This document shows, piece by piece, positions 1-11,289 of a stretch of DNA of 64,000 nucleotides (position 1 is its first letter; each line of letters starts with the position of its first letter). The notes under the pieces are model-generated. The model saw nothing but the letters and a program-made list of their open reading frames with translations. It ran no database searches and had not been told where the DNA came from. The position numbers were made by a program, and so were the translations under genes. The stretch is from Bolinopsis microptera. Taxonomy: Eukaryota; Ctenophora; Tentaculata; Lobata; Bolinopsidae. The stretch covers positions 5,587,908 through 5,651,907 of the forward strand of contig NC_087082.1 in NCBI RefSeq assembly GCF_026151205.1, in the 5' to 3' direction.

Positions 1-76
1 CAACCGCCCGCCACCTCCTTTTGGGACCCCATTGAAGTTGCCAAAAGAGTTTAAAAACGTCGAATTATGAAGTGAA

Positions 77-2218
77 TTTAAACGGGGGTGATGCAACGAC
101 CATTAATGACCATTAATGACCATTAATGACCATTAATGACCATTAATGACCATTAATGACAATGTCAGTTTTGCCAAATTTCAAATACTGACATTAATGG
201 TCATGTTTTTTTCCGCACTTCCTGGAACAAGAAGGACGGACACGAGGACCACTTAGAACCTACCTAAAGTTAATTAACAATAAGTAGACGGTACTTTACG
301 TCTTGGAAGGGGATGAAAAGTTAATTTTACAAACTTTCTCAAACACTCATATTACCACATATTACAACTAACCCAATTATACCATAACAATTAATGAAGA
401 TCGCTATTTAAGCTCTATTTAAGAAAGAGATTTATACCAATGATAACATCAAGCATCAAGGTACCGAGCAAGATTTAATTCCGATGAATGTTCTCTCAAT
501 CTAAACTTATTATTGAACCATCCTGGGTCTTCACCCAACACTGGGAAGATATATCGTGCTCAATACAGATCGCCACCGCAGGTCTTCTCTCTCCCGATCG
601 AGCATTTCCTTTTCTTTGTGATGCTTTAGATGTCTTAACAGATATAGAAAGCCACTTTGCCCTGCACAACCGTGCGCCTTCTTTTTTCATCCTTGCCTGT
701 TATGAGTATACCAGTTATTGTTCCACCAACTTGCACCTCTTGAGCGTTGCATAGCTCTGGTTCTGCTAAACCTTTACAGGACTGGGCGATACAACCCGAT
801 ACTTGTATCCAAGGCAAGACCAAAAAATCTTTTCCTTCGGCTTTTCGCACCAAAGTTGGTCTTGCCTTGGTTACAATATTTGGTCACGGCAGACCGATAG
901 TCTATCTCCTTCCCCCGAATTCTGACCTTAGTGGAGCTAACAACCAGCTCTTCGTCCTCATAATAAGAAAAATTGTCTTCACTCTCATGGTCTGATTCAT
1001 CATCTGATTGTTGTTCACTACCATATGAGAGTGGAAATTGGAGACTCCGCCGTCTTTCAGAAATAACATTTCCATTATCACCTGAAAGATACAAACTTCT
1101 ATAACTAGAAGAGGAAACAAAGAGTTCCTCTCCAATCTTTGGATCCTCTTTTTTAAGCTTTGGATAAGGTTACTCATCTTGACCGAAACCTCCAAAATCA
1201 ACAGCAATCTTTTTCTCTGGATGTTTGCTCCACTCAGAACGAAAGAGTGTCTTCCACCGGGTATGAGCGGTTTTATTAACACTTGTACCACATTCAACAT
1301 CAAGCGTATTCTCCACCTCTAATAGTCGGTTTGTAACGACCCGTGGCTTCAGGGAGTCTTGTAGAGTCGATTTGTGTGCGTCTACCCGGAGGTGCCGTCC
1401 AACCCTAATTCGAGCGAAGAGTTGTTCATTATGATCAGACGATAAAAACCACGGTATTACTGGTGCTTTGGGGTGATTACAAATCAAGTCGACAAAATAC
1501 AAGACAAGGCCGTTAGCTGCGGTTATTAAGTCTTTGAAGCTTTCTCTAGTTATGAAGTTCTCGCTGGTATTGAATTTCTTCGAGTGTTCTCCCCACAGAG
1601 TGAGAGAACGTGAAAACAGTCCACGCATTTTCAGCTCTTTCTGAAACAGTCAGCGATTTGTCATAAAACGCTGCCAGGAGCAAAAACCCGGCCTTAAGAT
1701 AGGCCGAGAGGCTCAGAAATCCTGCTTGTTTTAGAACATCCCATGTAGCCATTAGCTCTGCAGCACACTGCGGGTTTTGTCTATCAGAGTGCTGCAGAGT
1801 TGTAATAGGGGATACAGAGTCTCTGAATTCTTCACTTTCCGTAGCGAGTTTAAGAATCATCCCCCAGTTTTAGGGTGAACTTCGTGTCCTCGATCGAATC
1901 AGAATCGGCCATTATGATGAATCTAGTACTGAGGTAATGGAGACAGTTAACCAGTTTTTTCAACACATGACAGATGTCCTGCATGGGAACAGGGAAAGTC
2001 TCCTGTTTTGTTGAAGTAAAATACTGGCGGGTACTCCAACTTCGACAGTTCGCTCTGACAGCCAGATATTTCAAAATTTGAGATATCTTATGACCATTAA
2101 TGACCATTAATGACCATTAATGACCATTAATGACCATTAATGACCATTAATGACAATGTCAGTTTCGGAAAAATCTCAAATACTGACATTAATGGTCGTT
2201 GCATTACCCCCATTTAAA
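77..2218. mobile_element. DNA transposon with terminal inverted repeats
   Basis: Both ends carry the same sequence in opposite orientation: TTTAAA, a G5 run, then ATGCAACGACCATTAATG on the left (from 77), mirrored on the right and ending at 2218. Inside each end is a 10-bp array (GACCATTAAT, about six copies at 100-158 and 2092-2153) plus a TCAAATACTGACATTAATGG block. TTTAAA is itself palindromic, so it may be the outermost repeat or a target-site duplication; the flanks outside it do not match. The interior holds a broken minus-strand gene. The superfamily is not established. Confidence 0.75.
774..2107 (-). pseudogene. decayed transposase-like gene inside the 77-2218 element
   Basis: Minus-strand open stretches at 1850-2107, 1546-1860, 1170-1628 and 774-1094 lie in different frames but follow one another, as expected for one gene with frameshifts or small introns. 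The 1170-1628 piece contains SSDHNEQLFARIRVGRH, which resembles the C-terminal helical part of cut-and-paste transposases (compare the N-x-x-E-x-x-F-x-x-[IV]R type motif of P/THAP9-like enzymes). The 774-1094 piece has an acidic Asp/Glu/Ser stretch and then a basic one. No complete catalytic triad is visible. The transposase assignment rests mainly on position between the inverted repeats. Confidence 0.45.
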
Positions 2219-3400
2219 CACTTTCGTCAGAAAACGGCAGATTTACACCACAGTTTAGCTGCACAGTTTAGCTGTACCGTGCACACTAAAGCTACTAGTT
2301 TTTAATTCAGTATTTAATGACGTATGATGAATGTGAACTAGAACCGACCAGATATCCGGTACGGCTTTAATATCCGTTCCAGTCTAGTTTCCAATAACTT
2401 GACCGGACATTCAACCGGACATTCCTCCTAAAAAATTTTCATCAAAAATCCTGAAATGTATATATTTTGTCGTCTAAATCTTTGCAAAGGGACATCCAGT
2501 CTCTAGTCAGTGCCCTCGGTGAATTCATGGTAGCTTGTAATCTGTCAGCGAATGTTAAAGACCCGTTTATTTGAGACAAAGAAAGGAGTCAAAGCAGCTA
2601 CCCAGATCAATGATAATCATAAAACAATCTTCATTCATGACCATTGCAAGCAGAGGGTTCCTACTTTATTGTGTCAAGCAAGTCCGTCGCTAACTCCCCT
2701 ATACCAAGTATTAAAATTAGATACATTATCCCTTGGTGACAGGTTCCTAGTGTAATCTCATTAGTTTATAGCGACGCCACGAAAGTTTCAGAGCTGCTTT
2801 TTGGTTTTATTTCTAGAACAATCTATACATTCTTCAAATATACGTTCTGATTTTATTCCAACTCGTTTCTAGCTCTGCTCATACAGCATAGAACAACCAA
2901 GAACCTGGCCGCCTGGGTAGGGTTTATTACCCGATTAGTAAGTAGCTGTTTATTATGAAGTATATTAGAAGTGCTTTGAGCTCTCGGCATGTGTTCAGAT
3001 AAAGGACGTGAGCCGGGTCCGAAAGGGCTGGTTCTAGTAATCTCGTATCAAATACTTTGGCCATGAGATTGATATCTCCAGTGGTTCTAGTTGTCGGGGG
3101 ATATGTAATGATGGTTCCCAGTTGTCGGAGCCTGATTGGATTTCCCAAGCTTGCATGTTAATTAGTTAACTAGGTAAAATGAAAGGTTCCCAGTTTTCCG
3201 TCAGCCCATCAGTGACCTACTGCACTGCTCGCACAACATATCAATCAGTGACTGCTGCTCGCAAAGCAGAAAATTTGTTGAAATTTGAGGGCATGAAGTA
3301 TGAACACATTAGTTGGACATTCTTTATTTTGCTCCTCAAATTGTGCTTCTCAAATTTTCCCTTCTGAAACAACCCGGGGTTTCAGGTTCCCGGGGCACAA
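2219..3400. other. no gene recognised
   Basis: AT-rich sequence right of the transposon. Only short open frames of 60-75 codons occur, none with a recognisable domain. A direct echo of CAGTGAC-containing sequence occurs near 3205-3260. Nothing else could be supported. Confidence 0.5.
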
Positions 3401-3889
3401 TACCCGGCCAATACTTGGGGATAAATTAGATTAGAATCTGCCGTTAGCCAATAACCAAGGGGGGGTGGAACCGGGCACCCGGTTCTTCATAGTGTTAAAA
3501 TACTCCTTAGCTTTTTTTCTGATTTGCGAAGGGCGAGGCCGTTTAATTAAAGGGGGATGTATCAGGGCCTTACTGCGAACAAGAACTTCTACCTTCCAGA
3601 ATTCAACAGTTTTTAGGGGCCAGGTTGGGTGGGACATTACCACCGGAAAACTTGTTTTAAGCTGCATCCAGCTGAGGGGACCAGCTTCGCTGCTTCTCGC
3701 TAGCTAGACGGGGGGTAGGGGGGGACGCGCAAACTTTAATACGCCAGCCAAGGGAGGAGGAGAAAGCGTTAACCAATTTTACACCGCTCCTAAGGTCGAG
3801 AATACCTGGTCAATAGGGTCAACTCTAAAAAAACCTTCGTGGCCCAATGCAAAGGATTTTGGGGGGGGAACTAACCGGCATGGAGGTGC

Positions 3890-3923
<34 letters not shown>

Positions 3924-6900
3924 ACCAACCCCCCCCCCCCCCCCACCCCCCCCCCCCCCCCCCCCACAGCTCCAAAAACATCTACAATATTTTATTTGGT
4001 AGTAGTGTTACGGTTGTGTCCAGTTAAAATTATAACTTACTGGGGAAATCACTCGTTCGGACTATGAAGTTTAAATAGCTTGTATGTTGTGGTGGCCTTT
4101 TTTGTGAAGACTCCTATCTTAATTCGGGGGCGAAACAAAGTATTATCAGTTTCTGCAGGTTGGTTTTTATAGCCTTTTAGCATTTACTGGGGCTCGTGTT
4201 TTCAAGGGGGCGGAGCGATTTATGAGGAATAACAAATCGGAATCACAACACGGGCCCATTGGGAGCAACTTCCTAGATTATTCTGGGAAAAAAATATCGA
4301 AAAAACATTTGTGGGGTCCGAAACACCCGGCGCAATTAAAAAAAGTGTCCGCCATTCCTGGTTTGGGGAAACGGGTTTTCACGTTCTCGTTTGTCTTTGG
4401 GAGGTTTTGGGAAACCCGCGGGTTACGTGTTACCCAATCCACATTTTTATTACTTATCTGATTGTTTAGTGTGTTTATCCAATTTTGCTGTTGTACTGCA
4501 TAGGGGGGATGACATTTATTATAGGAAGAAATCACATGTCAATTGATAGATTATTTTTGACCACTTAACTTAAGAACTTGAAATAGGCCCTTTTTAATTC
4601 TGTAACGTCGGGGCGGTAATAGGGATAAACAGTACGGCAATTAAATTATTGACGGGCCCCTTCCCAGGGACAAAAATGACTCCGGAACCTGTTTTTTAAT
4701 TGATTTGTAGTCCTTGTGTACTTTGTAGGATTTATTTCTTTAAAGGGGGGGAGGGGGGGGTTCACCTGATTTTTTTTGGGGGTTAAACTTATGGGTTTCG
4801 AGGATAGCAAGGTGGGAACCAAAACAAACTGGACGCCCTGTAGGGGAACCAATAACTTTTTTGAGGGGGGTTTCCGGACCCCCAAACCGCCCAAACGGGT
4901 CCCCGCGCGGGGGAAGCCCGTGGCCCATATTTTTCTGGTCCAAAAATTTCAGCCCAAATTAGGCCAAATTACCTTGAAAAATTGACCAAAAAACCCCAGA
5001 TTTGAGGTTGTGCGCTTCTTGTAGCTAGGTGGTTCCCTTTTTGAAAATCCTCGTATTTTGAATTTTTGTTTTCATCAAGTTTAGGGACAATAAAAATGGA
5101 CTGGGAGTTATAAGGCTAAAAAACTGTTATTGCCCCCTTATTTGGGCTTACGCACTAAAATTTGATCGATATTTTGGCCCATAAAATTTGTCCAAATCAA
5201 TATTTTTGAATGGAAAAACATAATCTTTATATAGGAAAGGTAAGCCTAAATACTACCACCATTTTCTCTATGTTTATCAAGCCTCTAATTATCTTTACCG
5301 AACTGTGGACTTCTGTCTGTTTCAAAATTAAATCGGCCAAATAAATAAGATCCAAAAAAAATTCGCCCATATCTTCAGGTTTCGCAGTTTTTTTCGCAAA
5401 ACTGGTACTTTCGCCTCAAAACAATAGATAAAAACTTCAAATTAGGGGTTTCCAATATGTTTTTCATGGGGAAATTTTCAGAAATTTTCAAACTTAGGGA
5501 ATTTGTCTTCATTTGGACCTTAAGGTTTTGGGGACAGTATTTTTGAGTTTAGGGCCTTTAAAAAAAAAAATTTGTGGCGTGGCAAAACTTCCAAAATGTG
5601 CACCTGGCACTTAAATTCTTTTTAGGGAATTTGGCCGCCCAACTGTTTTTATAATAAGGCGGTAAGTTTTCGCTTCAGATTTCTGTGCCCAAAAAACTTA
5701 AGGTCATGAAGTTACAATGCTGTACCGTTGGATTCTGAAAAAATTTCATGAAAAAAAAAATTATGATTTTGGAAAACCCTAATTGAGGTGCGATTGTTTG
5801 GAGCGATAGGTCTTGTTTTTGGCAAATATTCGCGAACTGAGATATGGGCGATTTTTTGTTTTTTATTTATTTTTTGCGGATTGTTTTTGAACAACCAACA
5901 AGAATCCACGTTAGGGTAATAGTTCTCGAGCTGGATAATTCATCGAGGAATGGTGAATAGTTTTTAGGACTTTACCTTTCGATATTGTTAGTTTAGTTAT
6001 CATTCCAAAAAAAATATTGATATGTGGGACCATTTTTTTTGGGCCAAAATCGATCCAAAATTTTAGTTCTTTTGTGCGTAGGCCCAATATGGGTATTATA
6101 GTTTGTTAGCTTCAATTATTAATACTCAGTCAATTTTTTGTTCCATCTTGATGAAAATTTTTCTCATTATACGAATTTTGGGGACCTAACCAGCACAAAC
6201 GTTAAGAGCACCTAAAAATCTGGGGGGTTTTTGGGCATTTTCAGGGTTATTTGGGCTAAAAATTGGGGTCCTGATTTGGACCAAAAATTATGGGCGTGGT
6301 TCCCCCCGGCCCGGGGGGCCCCACCGGTTGGCGGTGGCGGGTCCGGGGAAACCACCACTTCAATAAAGTTTTGTTTTCATTGTTCCTAGGTTTTGTTGGG
6401 TGCATACTGCTATCTCGGAACACAGTTTCACAAAAAAAAATCCGGGTGAACCCCCCCCCCCCCCCCCCCCCCCCCACCCCCCCCCCCCCCCCCCCCCCCC
6501 TTAATATTACAGTGAACGTTAATTCGTGTATTGAGGCGTAAATTTTATGTATAGTAATCTGGAGCGTTTAATTTAAGCCACTCATTTACCGTTTTATTGG
6601 ATAAAATAAATATTCGGGGGGGAAAAAATGGAACATTTGAAACAATTTGGTATTTTTTTCAAAAGAATTTTAATATTACAAGCTTGTAAATTGTTCGTTA
6701 CTTATCCGACTGTTGTATTGTACGTTATTTAACCCACGGTTTAACGTAAACGTTTTTTCTCCCTCGTTGGGCCAGGAAGCTGTCGGTTCGTGGGGGAGTA
6801 TTTGCTTTTTCCTGGGATTCTTGTTATCTTGAAGTGATACTTATGGCTTTAATGCCATTTTCTCATTGCTCTTGATATCAAGGAATTATACATTTGTCAG

Positions 6901-9740
6901 TAGAAATTTTGGTTAGCCGACTAGTTGTTTGAAACGTAGGAGGTAGGATTTTTTGTGTGGGTTGGCCCTTACTAATTGCTGTGGGGCACAAAACGCCAAG
7001 GCTTCTTCAAGAAGGTGGTTACCATTAGTATTAGTAATAAACACTACCATCGTAACTCTACCAGCAGTAACACTACCATCGTCACCACCAAAGTAAACCA
7101 TAGTATTTCAAAATTCCTTCTTTTTTACAATAATTAGGAATGGCAAGGGCACTTAGAACATTTTTTTTAATCCAATATAAGGGATGTTGGTGGCGTAGGC
7201 TGTCTTGAGGCTTTAGGAATAGATTTAGTGAGGAGTGAAATCTAAAAAACATTCCATGGGATTTCAACGTGATTGGCAGGGGGGTCCCAGGAGCAAGGGG
7301 GGGGGGGCGTAACACTGTTTCATCCATATTTCCAGTTGGAAGGTTACAAGGATAAAACAGTCAGGGATGGGTAGGGTCATTAACGGGAGTAACACTTGGA
7401 AGTGGGGGAAACAAACAAAAGCTGTTAAAACAAATCCAGGGGAAAACTGTTTGGTGAGACCAGCGGAAAGGGGTACGCGATGTGAGGCGGACTTTTAGTG
7501 GGGAAGGCGGGGACCAGGAAGTGATGTGTTACAGGGTTCAAACAGTGAAGGCAGTTATATGAGGGTGTAAATTACAGGTCGTTTTGGGTCGGGTGGGAGA
7601 ATAAACTGGTGGTGGGACGGATTGGTATTTACCTTTAATCAGGGATAATACAATACATTCTATTAAAAACACACCTTGATACTTGGGCCGGACGAAAGTC
7701 ATTGGAAAAAGTGAAAATAAGAAAGGATCCCTTTATAAATTTGCGGTGGTGTTTCCTTCGAAACATAAGCCTTAATGTTATCGGAACTTTTGTCTCAAAA
7801 TTTCAGGAAATTTAAAATCCGAGCGGAAGAGTAACACAGATAAAATAATATATAACAACACAAACACTGGTTTAAAATGAATAGGGTTTTCTAATAATTG
7901 GTCTTACCTTTTTACTGTTTTGGAATGGGTTGCAAGTTGGGAATGGAATTGAGAAAGCTAACTTGTACCAGGGGGGGACTCCCAGTTTCCCTGGAAACTT
8001 ATAGTGGTGAAACTTCAAACCACTCTGGTATTTTCCAGGGTGCTGTTCCATATCAAAATTTTTTTCCGCAAGGAAGGTTTTAATGAGCAACAGTTAATGA
8101 AATGAGACAACACTGTTTGAAATTTTTTGGTAACGTTTCGGTTAGTGTTTTAACATTGGTGCCAGTCACCATGGGTAACAACTTTATTTATCGTTTACCT
8201 TGCCAATGGTAAACAACTAAAAATTATAGGGTGCCAGAGTGTTACTCTGGTCAAGGGTTTAAAGATAACAAAAATTTCAACACTTCCATAATAAATTAAC
8301 TGTAACCATCCCCAAATTTATTTCGTTCTTGAAAAGTTGAAAACAAACTTTGTTAGAGTTAAGATTACGGTAAGCTTTTATTAAACTTCAGATTGGGGAT
8401 GTCAGCTTCCAAGGCTACGGTGGTTGTTGGGGATAGGGTTACTACGGACATGGATAACGGAGCACTTCCATCTTACCACTATCCCAGAAAAACAGGATTC
8501 AGCCAGGCAGGAAAGGCGGGGGGGTGATGTGGATTACGGTTTTTTCCCAGGGATTGACTTCTCGGCTCTTTCCGTCCGGGTTAGACGTTACCTTTTCAGC
8601 GGTCCCCTCCCCCACATATGGCTATAGGGCTATTTGCACTTTCTATTGGACCCCCGCCTTCCACACCGATGGGCCTTCCTTGGGGGACATTTTCATGTCT
8701 GGACCAATCTCTTCAAATTCCCCTAACTAAGCTAACACTTGCCCACTTGCGAATGGAATTGAAATAATTACGCATTTGATTTCGAGTTCTCAGGATCGGA
8801 GTTTAGGGAAGCGAACTGTGCATAAAGCTTGGGGAGGCCTTGGTGTGACTGCGTTCGAGGGAAGGCCCACCACTGATACAGCCAGCCGATTTCTACAGGA
8901 CCATATTTCCATTACTACGGTAAAGTTTTATTAGTAGTAGTTATTGATTATGAAACTTTATAGAAATAAAAGAAAGGCATGTGGTTTTGAACCGAGTTCG
9001 TAGTAAAGGGGTTTAGCACTGATCCTTTTCACTCGGAGGAGCAATGAGGCCATTAGTTTGGTCCCCACTACGGTGTCACTATAATTATGTTCTGGATATT
9101 TATTTATCCTTTTACCAAATCGAGTAAGACCAAGGGGCAAAACAGTTTTCAATAAAAAGTAAAACTGTGACTGTCTAAATCCAGGGAGGAGCCAAAAAAA
9201 AGGATTTATTACTTTCTTAATTTTACTTACTCCAATACACTAGTCAGTTTAGTGATAATTTAATTAAACCACCTAGTACTTTTAAAATTATATTTCATTT
9301 TAGAGGGATAAGGGGCAGGTTAACAAAAAAAAACAGCTCGCTGGTTTACAGACCGCAACTATTTCTTTTTATAGAAAACAGGTTTAACCCAAACAGCTGA
9401 CAGAAGTAAAATGCACAGAGTCTGATAGCAGTTTATAAGTCTCCGGGGGAGGATGGGTACACTCTTAGTGAGGGTAACTTTGCGGACGGTTCCCAAGGCA
9501 GCTTTGCAGACGGTTCCCAAGGCAACTTGGGGGAAGGTTCCCAAAAAAACAACAGTGTTAACTGTTGTGCTGGTGATAAAAAGCAAACAAGATACAACCT
9601 TCAAGTTTTCTCGTCAAACAAGGGGAATGATAGAAAGATTTCCGCTGTTCATTTGAAATTCTTCAGTAAGGTTTTTAAAAGAACCTTTTCATTTTACAAG
9701 TCGCCCGTAATCCTAGAATAAATAATCAAACTTGCTATCT
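3401..9740. other. low-complexity, probably unpolished sequence
   Basis: This stretch has long homopolymers (C run about 3891-3965, C run about 6451-6500, G run about 7299-7307), doubled and dropped bases, and no open frame above about 85 codons. The base-level texture differs from the clean exon-bearing sequence at 34-64 kb. I infer a gap filled with raw long-read sequence. Short tandem pieces occur, for example ACGGTTCCCAAGGCA near 9486-9542. Real exons could be hidden here by indels. Confidence 0.5.
4745..6500. repeat. large imperfect palindrome (inverted repeat, arms about 850 bp)
   Basis: The left arm (about 4745-5580) and the reverse complement of the right arm (about 5640-6500) align along their whole length with many small indels. 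Matched blocks include the G run plus TTCACCTGATTTTTTTT at 4745-4780 with its mirror at 6430-6500; ATTTTGGCCCA near 5171 with its mirror near 6040; and TTCGCCCATATCT near 5362 with its mirror near 5840. The centre is near 5610. Either a foldback element or a long-read fold-back artefact. Confidence 0.75.
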
Positions 9741-9784
9741 CTATAATATGCTATGGTTTTCTTGATGAATATTACTTATCTCAG

Positions 9785-10123
9785 CTGTCAGCTCAATACC
9801 CAAGACAGTGGTACCCACTACAGATCAGGAGTTAACGTGCACGATAAGAGGACTATACTATGGTGGACCAGCAGTAACTGTAGTCTGGAAGGATCCAACT
9901 GAAGCGCAACTCTCGGAGACAGACACCACACACTATTCCTTCAGTCAGGGAGTAGTTAATGGAAGTGGGACACAGTCAGCAGTGCTGACTGTAAAGACCA
10001 CTAAGCTGGCTAGTTACCATGGTGACCAGTCCCTCTCTTACAAGTGCTCAGTAACCTCGGCACTGTACTCAACCTCTCCTGCTTCACTGGACCTGGATAT
10101 AGTGGCTAACCTTCTCTCAACAG
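9785..10123 (+). CDS. exon encoding an Ig-like domain (receptor-type gene)
   Basis: The exon follows an acceptor (TTATCTCAG) and ends at a donor (CAG|GTAATG). It is phase 1 at both ends, the usual arrangement for extracellular-domain exons that can be shuffled. The about 113 residues begin VSSIPKTVVPTTDQELTCTI and contain the Ig features in order: B-strand Cys (ELTCTI), C-strand Trp (VVWKDP), and late Cys preceded by Tyr (LSYKCSV). No ATG is needed because this is an internal exon. It joins in frame to the Sushi exon at 10279. Upstream exons with signal peptide, and any membrane exon, were not found; the preceding 6 kb is poor-quality sequence. Adhesion or innate/allorecognition receptor is a guess from architecture only. 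Confidence 0.72.
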
Positions 10124-10278
10124 GTAATGTCCACTACTACACCAGCTAGTTCAGTGATTGAGTTGACATTACGATGATAACCCGGGATACAATAACTTTT
10201 CAAAATTTGTTGAGCATTTTAAAATCCATCATTGGCTTGATTTCTTGCCCCACTAAAGGTTCTAAACACACCCCACAG

Positions 10279-10467
10279 TTTGCAGTGAGCTACCCTCGAC
10301 CTGGACACTGATCACAACATCTGCACAACTACCAGTGATACAAGGCACACATATCTATCTGAGGTGTAGAGATAACAACATGGTACAAGCAGGGGACCGC
10401 AGAGTGGAGTGTTACCATGGTAACTACTTCCAGTCCTCACAGACACCTCACTGTTTCTACACGCCAG
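10279..10467 (+). CDS. exon encoding a Sushi/CCP domain, joined to the Ig exon
   Basis: Acceptor CCCACAG, donor CAG|GTTATT (weak), phase 1 on both sides, in frame with the Ig exon (join codon G|TT). The residues show the four-cysteine Sushi spacing: VCSEL, YLRCRD, RVECYH, TPHC. The Trp usually found between the third and fourth Cys is replaced by an aromatic (NYF). Ig followed by Sushi suggests an extracellular protein that binds ligands or complement-like partners. No further exon could be found before 11.2 kb. A perfect palindrome GTTACCATGGTAAC lies inside the coding sequence at 10411-10424. Confidence 0.68.
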
Positions 10468-10560
10468 GTTATTATAATACATTGTGTAAATCACGTAACA
10501 GTTTCTTACGACTTAACACTACCATTTTAGTTATTGACTAACTTATCAGGACACTGTTCT

Positions 10561-10745
10561 AACCCTATGTCACCATGGTAACAATTAATATCACCATGGT
10601 AACACTTATTTTCAACATGGTAACACTCAATATCACCATGGTAACACCCAATATCACCATGGTAACACTCAATATCACCATGGTAACACTCAATATCACC
10701 ATGGTAACACTTATTTTCAACATGGTAACACTCAATATCACAGTA
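10561..10745. repeat. 21-bp minisatellite, about 9 copies
   Basis: Unit AATATCACCATGGTAACACTC with variants carrying TATTTTCAAC. It lies just downstream of the Sushi exon. Read on the minus strand it contains GAGTGTTACCATGGT, identical to 15 bases of the Sushi exon on the plus strand. Open frames across it are repeat artefacts. Confidence 0.9.
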
Positions 10746-10885
10746 TGACGTGTACTGCACGGTCACAGGGCTGTACTTGTGCAGTGCATGTTCATACTGT
10801 GATCCACTTGTAATATCACGTTAAACACACTTAATAAATCACGCCTATAAAACACATGGTGAAGTGTTGAAGTTAGTGTACTCAC

Positions 10886-10947
10886 GTCGTTGATAAGACC
10901 GTCACCGCTGATACATTCGACGAAGGGAAGCTTGTGTCTCATTCCGA
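10886..10947 (-). CDS. VARS1: valyl-tRNA synthetase exon fragment
   Basis: A 62-nt block bounded by a good acceptor (CCTCTCCAG) and donor (GTGAGT) on the minus strand. It reads (V)GMRHKLPFVECISGDGLIN, matching the ValRS segment that follows the conserved ITPAHD...NDYE motif (family pattern V-G-x-R-H-x-L). It charges tRNA-Val; this piece is in or next to the editing domain. The junction with the 11195-11272 exon is out of phase by one base as written, so this is either a base error or a pseudogene fragment. The downstream part of the gene is not in the window. Confidence 0.6.
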
Positions 10948-11194
10948 CTGGAGAGGAAAAGGTGATGTTAGCCAGGGGCAAGTTAGGGTGAGATTTAGTA
11001 GAAGTTGTAAAGTTCAACAATTTCCTATATTCTTTTAGTTTATCATTATTTTAACACTTTCTAACAGAGAATGGTAAGTTAACTAATAATCACAAAGTAA
11101 ATTTGTTCACAAAAGATAAAACAAATTATTAAAACGATGCAATTCTTTTTTTTCTAATTTCACAACTTATTAATAAAAGCAAAGTATAACTGAC

Positions 11195-11272
11195 CTCATA
11201 ATCGTTGAAGTCGTGAGCAGGGGTGATCTTAACGCAGCCTGTACCAAACTCCATGTCTACAAAGGAGTCCCA
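11195..11272 (-). CDS. VARS1: valyl-tRNA synthetase exon, cut at the macrosatellite edge
   Basis: The minus strand reads [20 protein letters not shown] followed by DFNDYE, a signature of the ValRS editing (CP1) region. The donor is GTCAGT after the GAG codon. Towards the 5' side the reading frame meets a stop (TAG) within about 15 bases and the macrosatellite begins at about 11290, so no convincing acceptor or upstream exon remains. The catalytic HIGH and KMSKS motifs are absent from the window. Interpretation: a real gene misjoined in assembly, or a truncated copy. Confidence 0.65.
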
Positions 11273-11289
11273 ACACTATTGGGAGCTCA

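Noticed and set aside
488-754. 88-codon plus-strand frame in the left transposon
   Set aside because: Antisense to the minus-strand transposase remnants, with no recognisable domain.
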